Shown here piece after piece: positions 16,666 to 26,264 of a stretch of 64,000 bases of DNA. The DNA is from Pseudobutyrivibrio ruminis AD2017 (GTDB lineage: Bacteria > Bacillota > Clostridia > Lachnospirales > Lachnospiraceae): positions 1 to 64,000 of the forward strand of contig NZ_AUJQ01000008.1 of assembly GCF_000424305.1 (NCBI RefSeq), in the 5' to 3' direction. Below the pieces are notes generated by a model. It worked only from the letters and a program-made list of their open reading frames with translations, ran no database searches and was not told the DNA's origin. Positions within the stretch are counted from its first letter, which is position 1, and every line of letters begins with the position of its first letter. The position numbers were made by a program, and so were the translations under genes.

Positions 16666-16866
16666 TTTTTCACCCTCCTATATGAGCAAACATTATTTTT
16701 TTTATTTACAAATTATTATAGCCATTTGCATTTGCAATTACTAGAGTAATCTAATAATTTTCTACCAAATAAACAATTAATTTTTAAATATAGTTTCTTT
16801 TTAGTACAAATTGCAAATAATATTTATACTAACTAATAAATTTGCAGTCAAAAAATAATATTCAAT
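16666..16866. other. AT-rich intergenic stretch
   Basis: About 200 bases of very AT-rich sequence between the H1-like gene and the lipoprotein gene. It presumably holds the H1-like gene promoter on the minus strand. I see no clear hairpin or ORF. Confidence 0.4.
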
Positions 16867-17856
16867 CTATTTCAATTTATCATTTAATGTTTCGAAAAAT
16901 GATGCATTAGTAAGCTCATCAGAGTCCTCTGGAAATTCAATTCCATCCCATAATTTTGTGTTCATATCAGAGAAATATCTTTCCTCTAAATCAGATACAA
17001 TATCACTTAAAACTTGCTTTCTTCTGTTATCAATAATTACCTCTTTATTGGCTTCAGAAAGCTCTTCGTTATACTTGTCTAAACACTGGAAAAAGTAGTA
17101 TCCACCATCGGCTTCAATAGCACCTGAAATCTCATCTGTATCCAAGTTAAATACAACATCATCAATTTCTTTTGAATACTCTTCTCTTGCAAATGTTGCC
17201 TGGTAATAATCTAATTCTGTATAAGATGATGCAAGTCTTTCAAACGTATATCCGTAGTCAATCATGCTCTGAATTTCTTTGGCTTTTTCTTCGCTTGAAA
17301 CGAAAAGTACAAATGCTTCCATAACTCTTGCTTCATCTTCTGATACTTCATCATCAACAGAATTCATAAGGTTTTCATATACTTTAGATGCAAGCGCATA
17401 TCGCATATACATATTAACGATATCTTTCTTGTGTGCTCCAGTAAATGAACGCTCTTTAGAATTCATTGATTTGTAGTAAGTAGCTGCTGCTTCTTCGCAG
17501 GCTTTTTTCTCCTGGTCTGTAAGCTCTATTTCGTTTTCATTTGCATAAAGATTTAATACGTAAACTCTTGTTAAATGCTCTAGTGTTAAATCCTTAATAG
17601 ACCCTGTCATAGTTGAAATATCAAAATCGCTTGACCATAGGTTTACACCATTTACAGAACCATAAATGTTTTTTTCATTTAATAGATATACCAATGCTTC
17701 TTTTTTGGAGCACTTCATATCTCCTATTTTAAATACTGTACTTCTTCCGCTGGAGCCTCCGAAATAAACGCTCTTTCCATTAATTTCACAACCTGAAAAG
17801 GTAACACAAATGCATATCGTAAATACGATGGCGCATAACCTTTTTAATAACTTCAT
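16867..17856 (-). CDS. parvulin/PrsA-like lipoprotein
   Basis: The 329-residue protein has a lipoprotein signal (lipobox FSGC, C23). A SurA/PrsA-type N-terminal helical region follows (about 45-190). A weak parvulin-like region (about 190-275) includes AFVLFVSSEEKAKEIQSMIDYGYTFERLASSYTE and DEISGAIEADGGYYFFQCLDKY. It probably assists folding of exported proteins on the outer face of the membrane. The parvulin core is divergent, so isomerase activity is uncertain and a chaperone role is as likely. It starts one base after the acyltransferase stop, so the two are cotranscribed. Confidence 0.7.
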   Translation of the reverse strand: MKLLKRLCAIVFTICICVTFSGCEINGKSVYFGGSSGRSTVFKIGDMKCSKKEALVYLLNEKNIYGSVNGVNLWSSDFDISTMTGSIKDLTLEHLTRVYVLNLYANENEIELTDQEKKACEEAAATYYKSMNSKERSFTGAHKKDIVNMYMRYALASKVYENLMNSVDDEVSEDEARVMEAFVLFVSSEEKAKEIQSMIDYGYTFERLASSYTELDYYQATFAREEYSKEIDDVVFNLDTDEISGAIEADGGYYFFQCLDKYNEELSEANKEVIIDNRRKQVLSDIVSDLEERYFSDMNTKLWDGIEFPEDSDELTNASFFETLNDKLK

Positions 17857-17857
17857 T

Positions 17858-18937
17858 TTATCCTCTTCTTTCTTTTACCTTTGAGTAAATAAGGCAAATA
17901 ATTATGGTACCTATAAATTCTACTATGAATAATTCCCATGTTAACAATGGCGTAAACGGAATCATATGAAGACCCATATATGCATTTACGAATCTAACCA
18001 AAACATAGTGAATTAAAAATGCCTGTGGGCTAAGATCTCCAAGCTTTACCATAACAGGATTAGCTACTGCTTTGGTAAGTAAGCCTTCACGCTTTGTAAA
18101 CACAATAATCCAAGCCAGTGCCATAATTATGTAACCTGTAGACCAGTTTTTGATTGCAAGGATAAATGGGGCATCTGTAGGCTGTCCAAGCCACAACGAA
18201 AACCACATTGAAAATGCAAGTAATGCGATTTCGATTATGGTATATACGATAGTGTTGTTAAAAAATGATTTATCCTTAGAAACCATATATATTCTTCCAA
18301 GTACACAGCCAGCAAAAAAATCACCCATTCTATATACAGGGAAGCAATACATAAACCATCTGTATCTAACTGATTCGCCACCGAATCTTACGGCAACAGG
18401 ATATGCCAGCGCAACCTGTAATATCAAAAGAATAATTGCCACCATTACAAGCATAAAAATCTTTTTACCCTTCATCCATCTAAGAATAAATGGAAACATA
18501 ATGTACAAAAACAATGCCACTGATAAATACCAGGCCACACCATTTAATGCAACGTTAACTGTGCTGTCAGGATACCATGATTGTAATAAAAATATATTTA
18601 AAACAATATTTTTTATCATCAGCCTGATGCTATCCATAAGAATGCCACGATTAATATAAATCCATATATCTATCATCACTACTGCAACCATTGTGATGAT
18701 GTGAAGCACATACAGCTTTTTGATTTTTGAAATAGAAAATTTGAAAGCAGATATTATATCATTTGGCACTTCTCTATCCCAATAAATATATGTCATCAAA
18801 AATCCAGACATAGCAAAAAAAATAGATACTCCAAGTCTGGACCATCCCCATGCTATCTTAGCATGCACCATAAATATTCCGATGAATGCCAAAGCTCTCA
18901 GGGCCTGCAATGAATTAATTCTATTATTTGATTCCAT
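17858..18937 (-). CDS. acyltransferase family 3 membrane protein (OafA-like)
   Basis: The 359-residue polytopic protein has the family signature at the start: RINSLQALRALAFIGIFMVHAK, then SIFFAMSGFLMTYIY. The His in MVHAK is the residue expected in the catalytic region. About ten hydrophobic segments follow. Such enzymes transfer acetyl or other acyl groups to extracellular polysaccharides, peptidoglycan or lipids. It starts one base after the small ORF stop and runs directly into the lipoprotein gene, forming the distal end of the addBA transcription unit. Confidence 0.88.
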   Translation of the reverse strand: MESNNRINSLQALRALAFIGIFMVHAKIAWGWSRLGVSIFFAMSGFLMTYIYWDREVPNDIISAFKFSISKIKKLYVLHIITMVAVVMIDIWIYINRGILMDSIRLMIKNIVLNIFLLQSWYPDSTVNVALNGVAWYLSVALFLYIMFPFILRWMKGKKIFMLVMVAIILLILQVALAYPVAVRFGGESVRYRWFMYCFPVYRMGDFFAGCVLGRIYMVSKDKSFFNNTIVYTIIEIALLAFSMWFSLWLGQPTDAPFILAIKNWSTGYIIMALAWIIVFTKREGLLTKAVANPVMVKLGDLSPQAFLIHYVLVRFVNAYMGLHMIPFTPLLTWELFIVEFIGTIIICLIYSKVKERRG

Positions 18938-18938
18938 G

Positions 18939-19193
18939 CTATCCCTCTACTATAAGGAATCTGCCGTCCTTTAGAGGGAATACTTCTTCACTGGAAAGAA
19001 TCTCTTCTTCAGTCATTCCTCCGATATCCATGCCATCCTCTAAGTATGCGATTACCTCTTTTTTATTTTTACAAACAGTGGCACAAACATCCTCTAAAAA
19101 CTCTTCAGCCTCCTCGTAAGATTCAGCAACCTTTTCTGGGAAAAGCTGAAGCTGCTTTTCTAAAAATGTTTCTACTGTAAGCTTGTCGTACAT
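18939..19193 (-). CDS. small acidic protein overlapping addA
   Basis: An 84-residue soluble protein of unknown function with many Glu and Asp residues and two cysteines (CATVC). The start ATG has AAGGAG upstream and overlaps the last 22 bases of addA, showing coupled translation. I do not recognise the family. The location suggests co-expression with AddAB, not necessarily a role in repair. Confidence 0.75.
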   Translation of the reverse strand: MYDKLTVETFLEKQLQLFPEKVAESYEEAEEFLEDVCATVCKNKKEVIAYLEDGMDIGGMTEEEILSSEEVFPLKDGRFLIVEG

Positions 19194-22100
19194 AATGGTA
19201 TACTCCTTTCTAAAGCAAATGAATAGATAATAACTTCCTTTACCTTAACTCCATAAGAAGCCTCTATTGCATTTTTATATAGCTCTAATTGCCTTTCATA
19301 TCTTAGCACTAAATCATTGTCAGCGTCTACTCTATCAGTCTTATAATCTAAAAGAACAATTCCATCATCCTCTTCCCAATATACATCGATAATACCCTGA
19401 ACAAGAATCATTTCATCGGTGGCATCCTCATCATTGAAAAGAGTCTTAGCATCACTGCCAAAGACGAATGGTTTTTCTTTGTAAAGCTTACCATCCTTAG
19501 CAGCTAAAGCCATACGCTTTGCACTTTCATCGTTCAAAAACTTCTTAAGCTTAAAAGCATTTATTCTTGTAAATTCATCCTCAGATAATGCCTTAATCTG
19601 CTTCATATAAGCTAACTGTTCATCAAAGGATTCTAATAAATCCTCCTTGGAAAAATCAAAGCACTCTAAGAATCTATGCATGGCAGTACCGTATAAAGCA
19701 CCTGCAGGAATCTTGCTTTCAAGTGAATCAGCACTAGCTTCTGCCTCTCTCATAAACATAGGAATATAGCTTTCCTTTTCATCATAGACAAATGCAGGTG
19801 CAGCATCTGCATTAAACGAAAATGCATCCTCCATAGCCTGATGCTTAATTTCTGAAACTGAATATTTGCTCTTGTATTTACTTTCACTGATTCCGTGATA
19901 GGTAAATGATAACGTATTTACGATTTCATTATCAGAATCTCCTGCAACAGAATCGATAAGATTACTGATAGCTGCCTTCACCTGCTCCTTTTTAACAGAA
20001 CGCTCTACCTCGTCTACAAACAATTCCTCGCAATCTATAATTCTGCGCTTATAGTTATAGCCAGATGCATTTAAAGCCCTGATAATAAGCTCTATGCTTG
20101 TAGATGCATGAAGCTTTGTATATGTGCTTAGCATTCCTGATTCGCCAGATAAATCTGCTATCTTGTCTATTACTGATTTATCCTTGGTTGGCTTAATAGC
20201 AGCTGTAACAATAAGCTTATCCACAGCACGTGTAAGAGCAACATAAAGGATACGAAGATACTCTCCTCTTGCATCTGCATCACTTCTATATTTTGCAACT
20301 GAATATGCAGCTGTTTTATAAGAGATTCTTGTATCGGGATTACGATAGTTTAATGCAAGCCCCAGCTTATCGTCATAGGCAAACATGCCTCCATCAGATT
20401 TAAATGGTTTGCCACAGCCAGCCAAAAATACTACTGGAAATTCCAATCCCTTACTCTTATGGATAGTCATAATTCTAACAGCTTCATCATTTTCTGATAC
20501 TGTTTTGGCTAGTCCCAAATCTTCGTCATAGGTCTTAAGTCCATCAATGTAGCTTACAAATCTAGACAGTCCTTTGAAGCTGGTACTCTCAAAGCTAACA
20601 GCCTCATCAATAAGCTTGTTCAAATTGGCTGCTGCCATTCTTCCATTTGGCAGTGATTTTGTATAAATTAAATACTTTGTTTCCTCCAATATATGCTCTA
20701 TGATTTCATGAATTGGCGTATCTATTGCTTCATCTCTGAATCTGTTTAGCAGTTCCAAAAAGTGTGCTATATCTTCATCCTTATCAACCTCGTATTTATC
20801 AAGCAGGCACTGATAAAGAGGAATGTTTGGATTAGTTGATCTAATCTTAGCCAGTCTTTCAGATGAAAATGAAAACATGGCTGAATGAAGCACTGCCGCA
20901 AGTGGTATATCATTAAATGGATTATCAATAACACTTAGCATAGATAGCACTGTATCTATTTCTTCTCTATCAAAAAATCCTGTTTCTTCAGCAACATATG
21001 CTGGAATTCCACTGTCCTTTAATGCGGCGATATATTTATCTGAATGGCCCTTTACGCCTCTAAGCAATATGACAATATCATTAAGACGCATTTTGCGAAG
21101 GCTTCGGCCATCATCGCCCTTACAGCTAACCTGGAAATCAGAAGCTAGCAGCTCCTTAATTCTTTTAGCAATAACAAGAGCTTCTAAAGTATCTCCATTA
21201 TCAATATCTAACTCCTTCATGGAATCAGCGTTTTGAGTAGCGATTAAAACTTCTGCCTCATAGTCTGAAGGCTCACCCTTAAATGTTTTATCTCCAAGCT
21301 TAAGAGCCGCCTTTTCGTCGTACTTTACTCCACCAACATCCATCTGCATCAAAGGTGCAAAAACCTGATTGCAGAAATTCAATACCTCGTATCGACTTCT
21401 GAAGTTTTTATCTAGGTCGATTCTTATGGATGACTGACTGCTATTTTTATCTATTGGATAATTATAAAGCTTGTTTATAAACAGTGCAGGACTGGCCTGT
21501 CTAAAGGCGTAAATAGACTGTTTAACATCTCCTACAGTAAAATAGTTATTACCTGTGCTGATAGCTGTTAGAATCTGCTCCTGAAGCTCATTTGAATCCT
21601 GGTACTCATCTACCATTATCTCTTTAAAATGATTTGATAATTCTATTGCCACAGGACGCTTTTCATGTTCAGGGCTTTCTTCATTTCTAAGAATACGAAG
21701 AGCCATATGCTCAATATCATTAAAGTCATAAATATTACGCTTTGTTTTTTCATTCCACAAAGCCTTGGAGTATGCTTTTGCAAATTCGATTAAAGCTTTA
21801 GCCTGTTTTCCAATATACATAAGGTCATCAAGAATATCCTGGGAGCTTGAAACATAATAGGTAGCAGCTAAATCTTTTACTATGTCTTTATAAGAACCTC
21901 TTAATGCCTTAGCTCGCTTTATATCATCCTCGTTTAAGCAGGTACCCTTTGTGCCCCATCTGGTAGAAACATCCACTCCCGAAATGGCAGCATATTTTTC
22001 ATCATAGGTATCCTTTGAATAGATAGCTTTTATCTGACCTAATTCATAGTTGAAAATTCCTTTTTCCTTAGCATCGCAATCCTCTGGATAAAGGCTTAGC

Positions 22101-22795
22101 ATTCTTTCTATTTTTTCAATAACATCCTTTAATTCCAGGTCTGTCAGCTTCAAAATTTCTGTGATAAGCTCAGATGAATTAAGCTCCTCTAAGGATGAAA
22201 TATCATATAGCTTTAAGGCGCTGTCATACCATTCATCTGGCCACGCAAAGCTTAACGCCTTAGCGTGTAATTCAAATACCATATCTCTTAAGGTATCTGT
22301 TCTTCTTCCGCTGATATAGGCATCTGCAAGATTTTTAAAATCCTCATCCCCCTCTTCAAGCTTTTCCGAAAGCAAATCGGAAAAGATATTATCATTAAGC
22401 ATTTTCAGCTCGCCAGATGCACCAATTCTAAATGATGGATCCATATCTATTTCATAGAAATAGTTTTTAACCACCCAGCTACAGAAACTATCAATGGTTC
22501 TAATATGAGCATTATGAATAAGTGTTGCCTGAGCCCTAAGTCTTCCATCGGCACCATTATTCATAATGGCAGTATCAATAGCTTTTCTGATTCTGTCCTT
22601 CATTTCCCCAGCTGCAGCTGTGGTAAAGGTAACAACCAGAATCCTGTCCACATCTATTCCGTTTTTTTCATCTAAAATCTCAGATATGATTCGTTCAACC
22701 AGTACGAAGGTCTTACCACTACCTGCGGCAGCACTTACAAGCATGTTTTTGTTTCTTGTATCTCGTACCAGTTTTTGTTCGTCTGTTAATGGCAA
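19172..22795 (-). CDS. addA: ATP-dependent helicase/nuclease subunit A
   Basis: The 1207-residue protein is a UvrD-like helicase. Walker A AAAGSGKT is at 22-29, followed by VDEYQDSNELQ (Walker B), QSIYAFRQASP and RIMTIHKSKGLEFPVVF, with ALTRAVDKL near the helicase end. The C-terminal RecB-type nuclease motif is GIIDVYWEEDDGIVLLDYKTD. With AddB it processes double-strand breaks for recombination. The start is TTG at 22793-22795, with GAGGA in the end of addB. Length is normal for the family. Confidence 0.95.
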   Translation of the reverse strand: MPLTDEQKLVRDTRNKNMLVSAAAGSGKTFVLVERIISEILDEKNGIDVDRILVVTFTTAAAGEMKDRIRKAIDTAIMNNGADGRLRAQATLIHNAHIRTIDSFCSWVVKNYFYEIDMDPSFRIGASGELKMLNDNIFSDLLSEKLEEGDEDFKNLADAYISGRRTDTLRDMVFELHAKALSFAWPDEWYDSALKLYDISSLEELNSSELITEILKLTDLELKDVIEKIERMLSLYPEDCDAKEKGIFNYELGQIKAIYSKDTYDEKYAAISGVDVSTRWGTKGTCLNEDDIKRAKALRGSYKDIVKDLAATYYVSSSQDILDDLMYIGKQAKALIEFAKAYSKALWNEKTKRNIYDFNDIEHMALRILRNEESPEHEKRPVAIELSNHFKEIMVDEYQDSNELQEQILTAISTGNNYFTVGDVKQSIYAFRQASPALFINKLYNYPIDKNSSQSSIRIDLDKNFRSRYEVLNFCNQVFAPLMQMDVGGVKYDEKAALKLGDKTFKGEPSDYEAEVLIATQNADSMKELDIDNGDTLEALVIAKRIKELLASDFQVSCKGDDGRSLRKMRLNDIVILLRGVKGHSDKYIAALKDSGIPAYVAEETGFFDREEIDTVLSMLSVIDNPFNDIPLAAVLHSAMFSFSSERLAKIRSTNPNIPLYQCLLDKYEVDKDEDIAHFLELLNRFRDEAIDTPIHEIIEHILEETKYLIYTKSLPNGRMAAANLNKLIDEAVSFESTSFKGLSRFVSYIDGLKTYDEDLGLAKTVSENDEAVRIMTIHKSKGLEFPVVFLAGCGKPFKSDGGMFAYDDKLGLALNYRNPDTRISYKTAAYSVAKYRSDADARGEYLRILYVALTRAVDKLIVTAAIKPTKDKSVIDKIADLSGESGMLSTYTKLHASTSIELIIRALNASGYNYKRRIIDCEELFVDEVERSVKKEQVKAAISNLIDSVAGDSDNEIVNTLSFTYHGISESKYKSKYSVSEIKHQAMEDAFSFNADAAPAFVYDEKESYIPMFMREAEASADSLESKIPAGALYGTAMHRFLECFDFSKEDLLESFDEQLAYMKQIKALSEDEFTRINAFKLKKFLNDESAKRMALAAKDGKLYKEKPFVFGSDAKTLFNDEDATDEMILVQGIIDVYWEEDDGIVLLDYKTDRVDADNDLVLRYERQLELYKNAIEASYGVKVKEVIIYSFALERSIPLCTTSLQ

Positions 22796-22796
22796 T

Positions 22797-25700
22797 TTAT
22801 TCTTCCTCTAATTTTTCTTTCATCAGTTCTACAACTTCAGAATTATTCTTTGCCTTTTCAAAGCTTCTAACAGTATATCCTGCCTCGTTCTCATTGAAAT
22901 GACAAACGCTTTTATAATTGCAGTATCTACACGCATCTATGTGTGAACCAAGGCGGGCTGGCGATGGCTCAAAATCGCCTGCAATAATGTGCTTTGCAGT
23001 CTCAGCTGCCTGTAACATGGCATAATCGATTACAGTCTGCATCGCACCCTTTTCCACGGCATTAGTATCTCTGTCTGATGGCTCACCATCTGCTTTAATA
23101 CCATAAGGCACAATAGATGACTTTTTAGTTTGACCAGGCTCCAAACCAACACTTGAATCATTGGCTGCCAAATCTTCAGGGTCATTTGATAAAAGACCTT
23201 CCATACGGCTAAGCTTAAGTCGTTCTTCTTCGGTAGCATTTTCTGCAGCCGTAACCTCCAAAAACTTGTTAGCCATTTCATAATAAAGCATGGCTGATGG
23301 ATGAACTGTTGCATTAGGATATTTATCCTTAAGCTTATCTAGCACAACTCCCATGTAGATTGGAAGCTGCATAGAAAGACCGTGATAGCATTCACTTAAA
23401 TCAAGCTTATGTCCACTTGATTTATAATCGATAATTCTAACTGCCTTATCATCAGAGTCAGTCAAATCAATTCTATCAACCTTACCCTTTAAGTTAGCTA
23501 GAAGTTCTCCGCTGTCCTTATCCTTTATTTCAGTCTTTATAATCTCTTCGAAAAGCTCCGGTTCAAACTGTCCTCTGGATACCTGAGTTGTTATTATCTC
23601 AACTGTTCGTCTAAGAGTATCCTTCAGGCTTTCTACTATGTATTTTTGAGTAGGATCTTCTAAGGTTGCAACCTTTCCCATCTGCTCGAAGGTGGTGGAA
23701 ATGGCAACCTCTATATATTTTTCTCGTTCCTCTTCTGTCACAGATTTAAATGTCTTGCCGTCATTTTTCAGGCTGCTAGAATATCTCTCAATAGCCTCAT
23801 GACAGAAATTTCCCATATCAATGCTTGAAAGAGCAAATTCCTCTCTCTCATTAAGCTTTAATATGTAGGTTAGGAAGTATTTGTAGCTACATTCGTTGTA
23901 TAGCTCAAACTTGGAAACAGAGCCTGATATGGTTTCGTCCATATTTATAGCTTCGTTTACTGCAAGCATTACATCATTTGAAAAGCTCTCCTTTTCATGC
24001 TCGTAAAATGCCCCATTAAGAAGTAGCTTTAGATTATCCTCATCAGTCAGCTTTGCCCATTCTATTAGATTTGTTAAATCTGTCTCTTCATTATCACTCA
24101 AGCTTTCAACGCCAAAGGTTACCGCCTTATTTAAAAGAGCTATCAAATAATCCATTGCGCTCTTTATAGATAGAATTCTGTCCTTAGAATCAAACTCCTC
24201 TATCTCCTCAAGCTCCAGCGAAGCAAACATCTTCTTCAACAAATCTACCAGATATGAAGGATTAACACCTTTGCCATCTGCATCAACACGTGGCATTGTT
24301 ATATATAATCTTTCATTTGGCTTTGTCAGCATTAGATACAGATAGAACCTTTGACGGAAGGCCTTTTGTCTATCAGATGGTGCCAGCTCAAATCCAAGTG
24401 ACAGAAGCTGCTCACGCTCTAACTGTGACAGAATACCTCCGTTTTCCACCTTCTTTGGAATAGTATCATCTGATGCTCCAATACAAAACAGCACCTTAAT
24501 ATTAGATAATCTGGTTCTTTCAATATCACCCAATATTACGCTATCAGCTGTAGGCGGAATGACACCGATTGAAGCTGCAGAAAGTCCTGCCTCATAGAGA
24601 TCCTTAAACTCCTCCATGTCCATGGCTTCATCCCCAAGAATACCAACAAGCTTATCCAAAATATCCATTATAACTGGATAAATCTGGCTATATTCCTTGG
24701 CCTTTACAGGATTTTCGTTATCCTCATAAAGCTTTCCTCTAGCGTTTATTTTTCCTTCAAAATCAAAGCTTGTGACAAAGCTAAAAAGCGCAACTGCTAT
24801 AGCTCGTACAGTACTTTTCTTTTCAAGCTTATTATCAAACTCCACAAATGGGTCAATGAATTTTTCACGAATCTCATTTACCCTGATTAAATCCTCATCC
24901 TCTTTGAAGCTATTAGAACGGATTGCAAATGGATGAAAGTATTTTTTCTTTCCACGGATTCCTGTTGAAATCAGGTAGTTCTCCAAATAGTCTATTTCGT
25001 CAGATGTAAGATCTGTTAATCCTGTACGAAGGAAACGGAATACATCCTCTCTTCTGAAATCCCTTTCAAAAATGTCAAAAAGGGCAGCTATAGCTTCTGA
25101 CATTGGATGGAACAAAATCTCTGTTTTGGCATCAATGAAATAAGGGATATTGTACTCATCCCAAATTCCCGAAACCAAATATCTATATGAATCCAAATTA
25201 GGCGCAACAACAGCTATATCCTTATAATGCATCCCCTGTCGCACCAGCTTATTTATCTGAATTGCAACGTATCGCAATTCATCTCGCATGCTTCGAAGAC
25301 TAACCAGCTTTATTGAATCAGAGGCTGATTCTTTTCCCTCATACTTGGCCACATTATTTCTGAAAATGTTCTTCTCTAAATGTGTAAGCACAGGATTGAT
25401 AGAAAGCCAGCCATCCTTTGCCTGGATAAAATCTATTGGATTAATTATTGTATTTACGTTAAGTGCTAATTTGTTAAGCTTAAGAGCAAATTCTGATGAC
25501 ATTTCAAACAAAGCATCTTCACCTTGCTTTGTAAGAATGGCTTCTTCACTATCTGCAGTGATAGTAACTGCCACCTCATCACAGATTTTAAGCATATGCT
25601 CCACCAGCTGATATTGGATAGGTGTAAAGCCTGTAAATCCATCAAGCACAACTGTGGAACCATTTACAATTTCAGAATCATCTAAGATTTCATTTAGAGT

Positions 25701-26246
25701 GGATAAAATAGATTCTGTTGTAACATATTTACCATCTATAAAATCCAAAAAAGCCTCGTACAAAACTAACAAATCCGAGGCTTTTCTTCTGAAGCTTTCT
25801 GACATGGCAGGTGTATTTATCATTTCTTTTAGACCATCAACTGTAATGTTATACTGGGTCATTTCGGAAATAAGAGATTTCACCTGAGTTATATAACTAA
25901 TCTTTGTAATGTTCTGCCTAAGTGTCTTAAGCTCATTTAAATGATTGTCTATGATTCGTCTAATAACAAGGGATTTTCCTGTATCATCCAATACAGCATT
26001 TATGCCAGCGCCCAGCTCTTCGAATACACGATAAGCTAATCGATTGAAGGACAATACATCTATGTTCATGATGCATTTGTTAGGATGCATGGACACCAAA
26101 AGCTTTTGGGTGGACATGGTGTACTGTTCTGGCACGATAACAAGAAAATTCTTGTCTTTGTGTTTCATAGATTCTTTTATTATTCTTGAATAAAGGGTAG
26201 TGGATTTTCCACTACCCGAGCTACCTACTACTATTGATAATGACAT
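22797..26246 (-). CDS. addB: ATP-dependent helicase/nuclease subunit B
   Basis: The 1149-residue protein has an N-terminal Walker A (GSSGSGKST, 8-16) and degenerate helicase repeats. The C-terminal nuclease domain carries VRIIDYKSSGHKLDLS. The four cysteines of the AddB iron-sulfur cluster are visible: one in NECSYKYF, and three in DACRYCNYKSVCHF near the end. It forms the AddAB complex with the next gene. The ATG has AGGAG upstream and follows the amidohydrolase stop by 18 bases. Confidence 0.95.
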   Translation of the reverse strand: MSLSIVVGSSGSGKSTTLYSRIIKESMKHKDKNFLVIVPEQYTMSTQKLLVSMHPNKCIMNIDVLSFNRLAYRVFEELGAGINAVLDDTGKSLVIRRIIDNHLNELKTLRQNITKISYITQVKSLISEMTQYNITVDGLKEMINTPAMSESFRRKASDLLVLYEAFLDFIDGKYVTTESILSTLNEILDDSEIVNGSTVVLDGFTGFTPIQYQLVEHMLKICDEVAVTITADSEEAILTKQGEDALFEMSSEFALKLNKLALNVNTIINPIDFIQAKDGWLSINPVLTHLEKNIFRNNVAKYEGKESASDSIKLVSLRSMRDELRYVAIQINKLVRQGMHYKDIAVVAPNLDSYRYLVSGIWDEYNIPYFIDAKTEILFHPMSEAIAALFDIFERDFRREDVFRFLRTGLTDLTSDEIDYLENYLISTGIRGKKKYFHPFAIRSNSFKEDEDLIRVNEIREKFIDPFVEFDNKLEKKSTVRAIAVALFSFVTSFDFEGKINARGKLYEDNENPVKAKEYSQIYPVIMDILDKLVGILGDEAMDMEEFKDLYEAGLSAASIGVIPPTADSVILGDIERTRLSNIKVLFCIGASDDTIPKKVENGGILSQLEREQLLSLGFELAPSDRQKAFRQRFYLYLMLTKPNERLYITMPRVDADGKGVNPSYLVDLLKKMFASLELEEIEEFDSKDRILSIKSAMDYLIALLNKAVTFGVESLSDNEETDLTNLIEWAKLTDEDNLKLLLNGAFYEHEKESFSNDVMLAVNEAINMDETISGSVSKFELYNECSYKYFLTYILKLNEREEFALSSIDMGNFCHEAIERYSSSLKNDGKTFKSVTEEEREKYIEVAISTTFEQMGKVATLEDPTQKYIVESLKDTLRRTVEIITTQVSRGQFEPELFEEIIKTEIKDKDSGELLANLKGKVDRIDLTDSDDKAVRIIDYKSSGHKLDLSECYHGLSMQLPIYMGVVLDKLKDKYPNATVHPSAMLYYEMANKFLEVTAAENATEEERLKLSRMEGLLSNDPEDLAANDSSVGLEPGQTKKSSIVPYGIKADGEPSDRDTNAVEKGAMQTVIDYAMLQAAETAKHIIAGDFEPSPARLGSHIDACRYCNYKSVCHFNENEAGYTVRSFEKAKNNSEVVELMKEKLEEE

Positions 26247-26264
26247 TATTACTCCTAAATTGAT

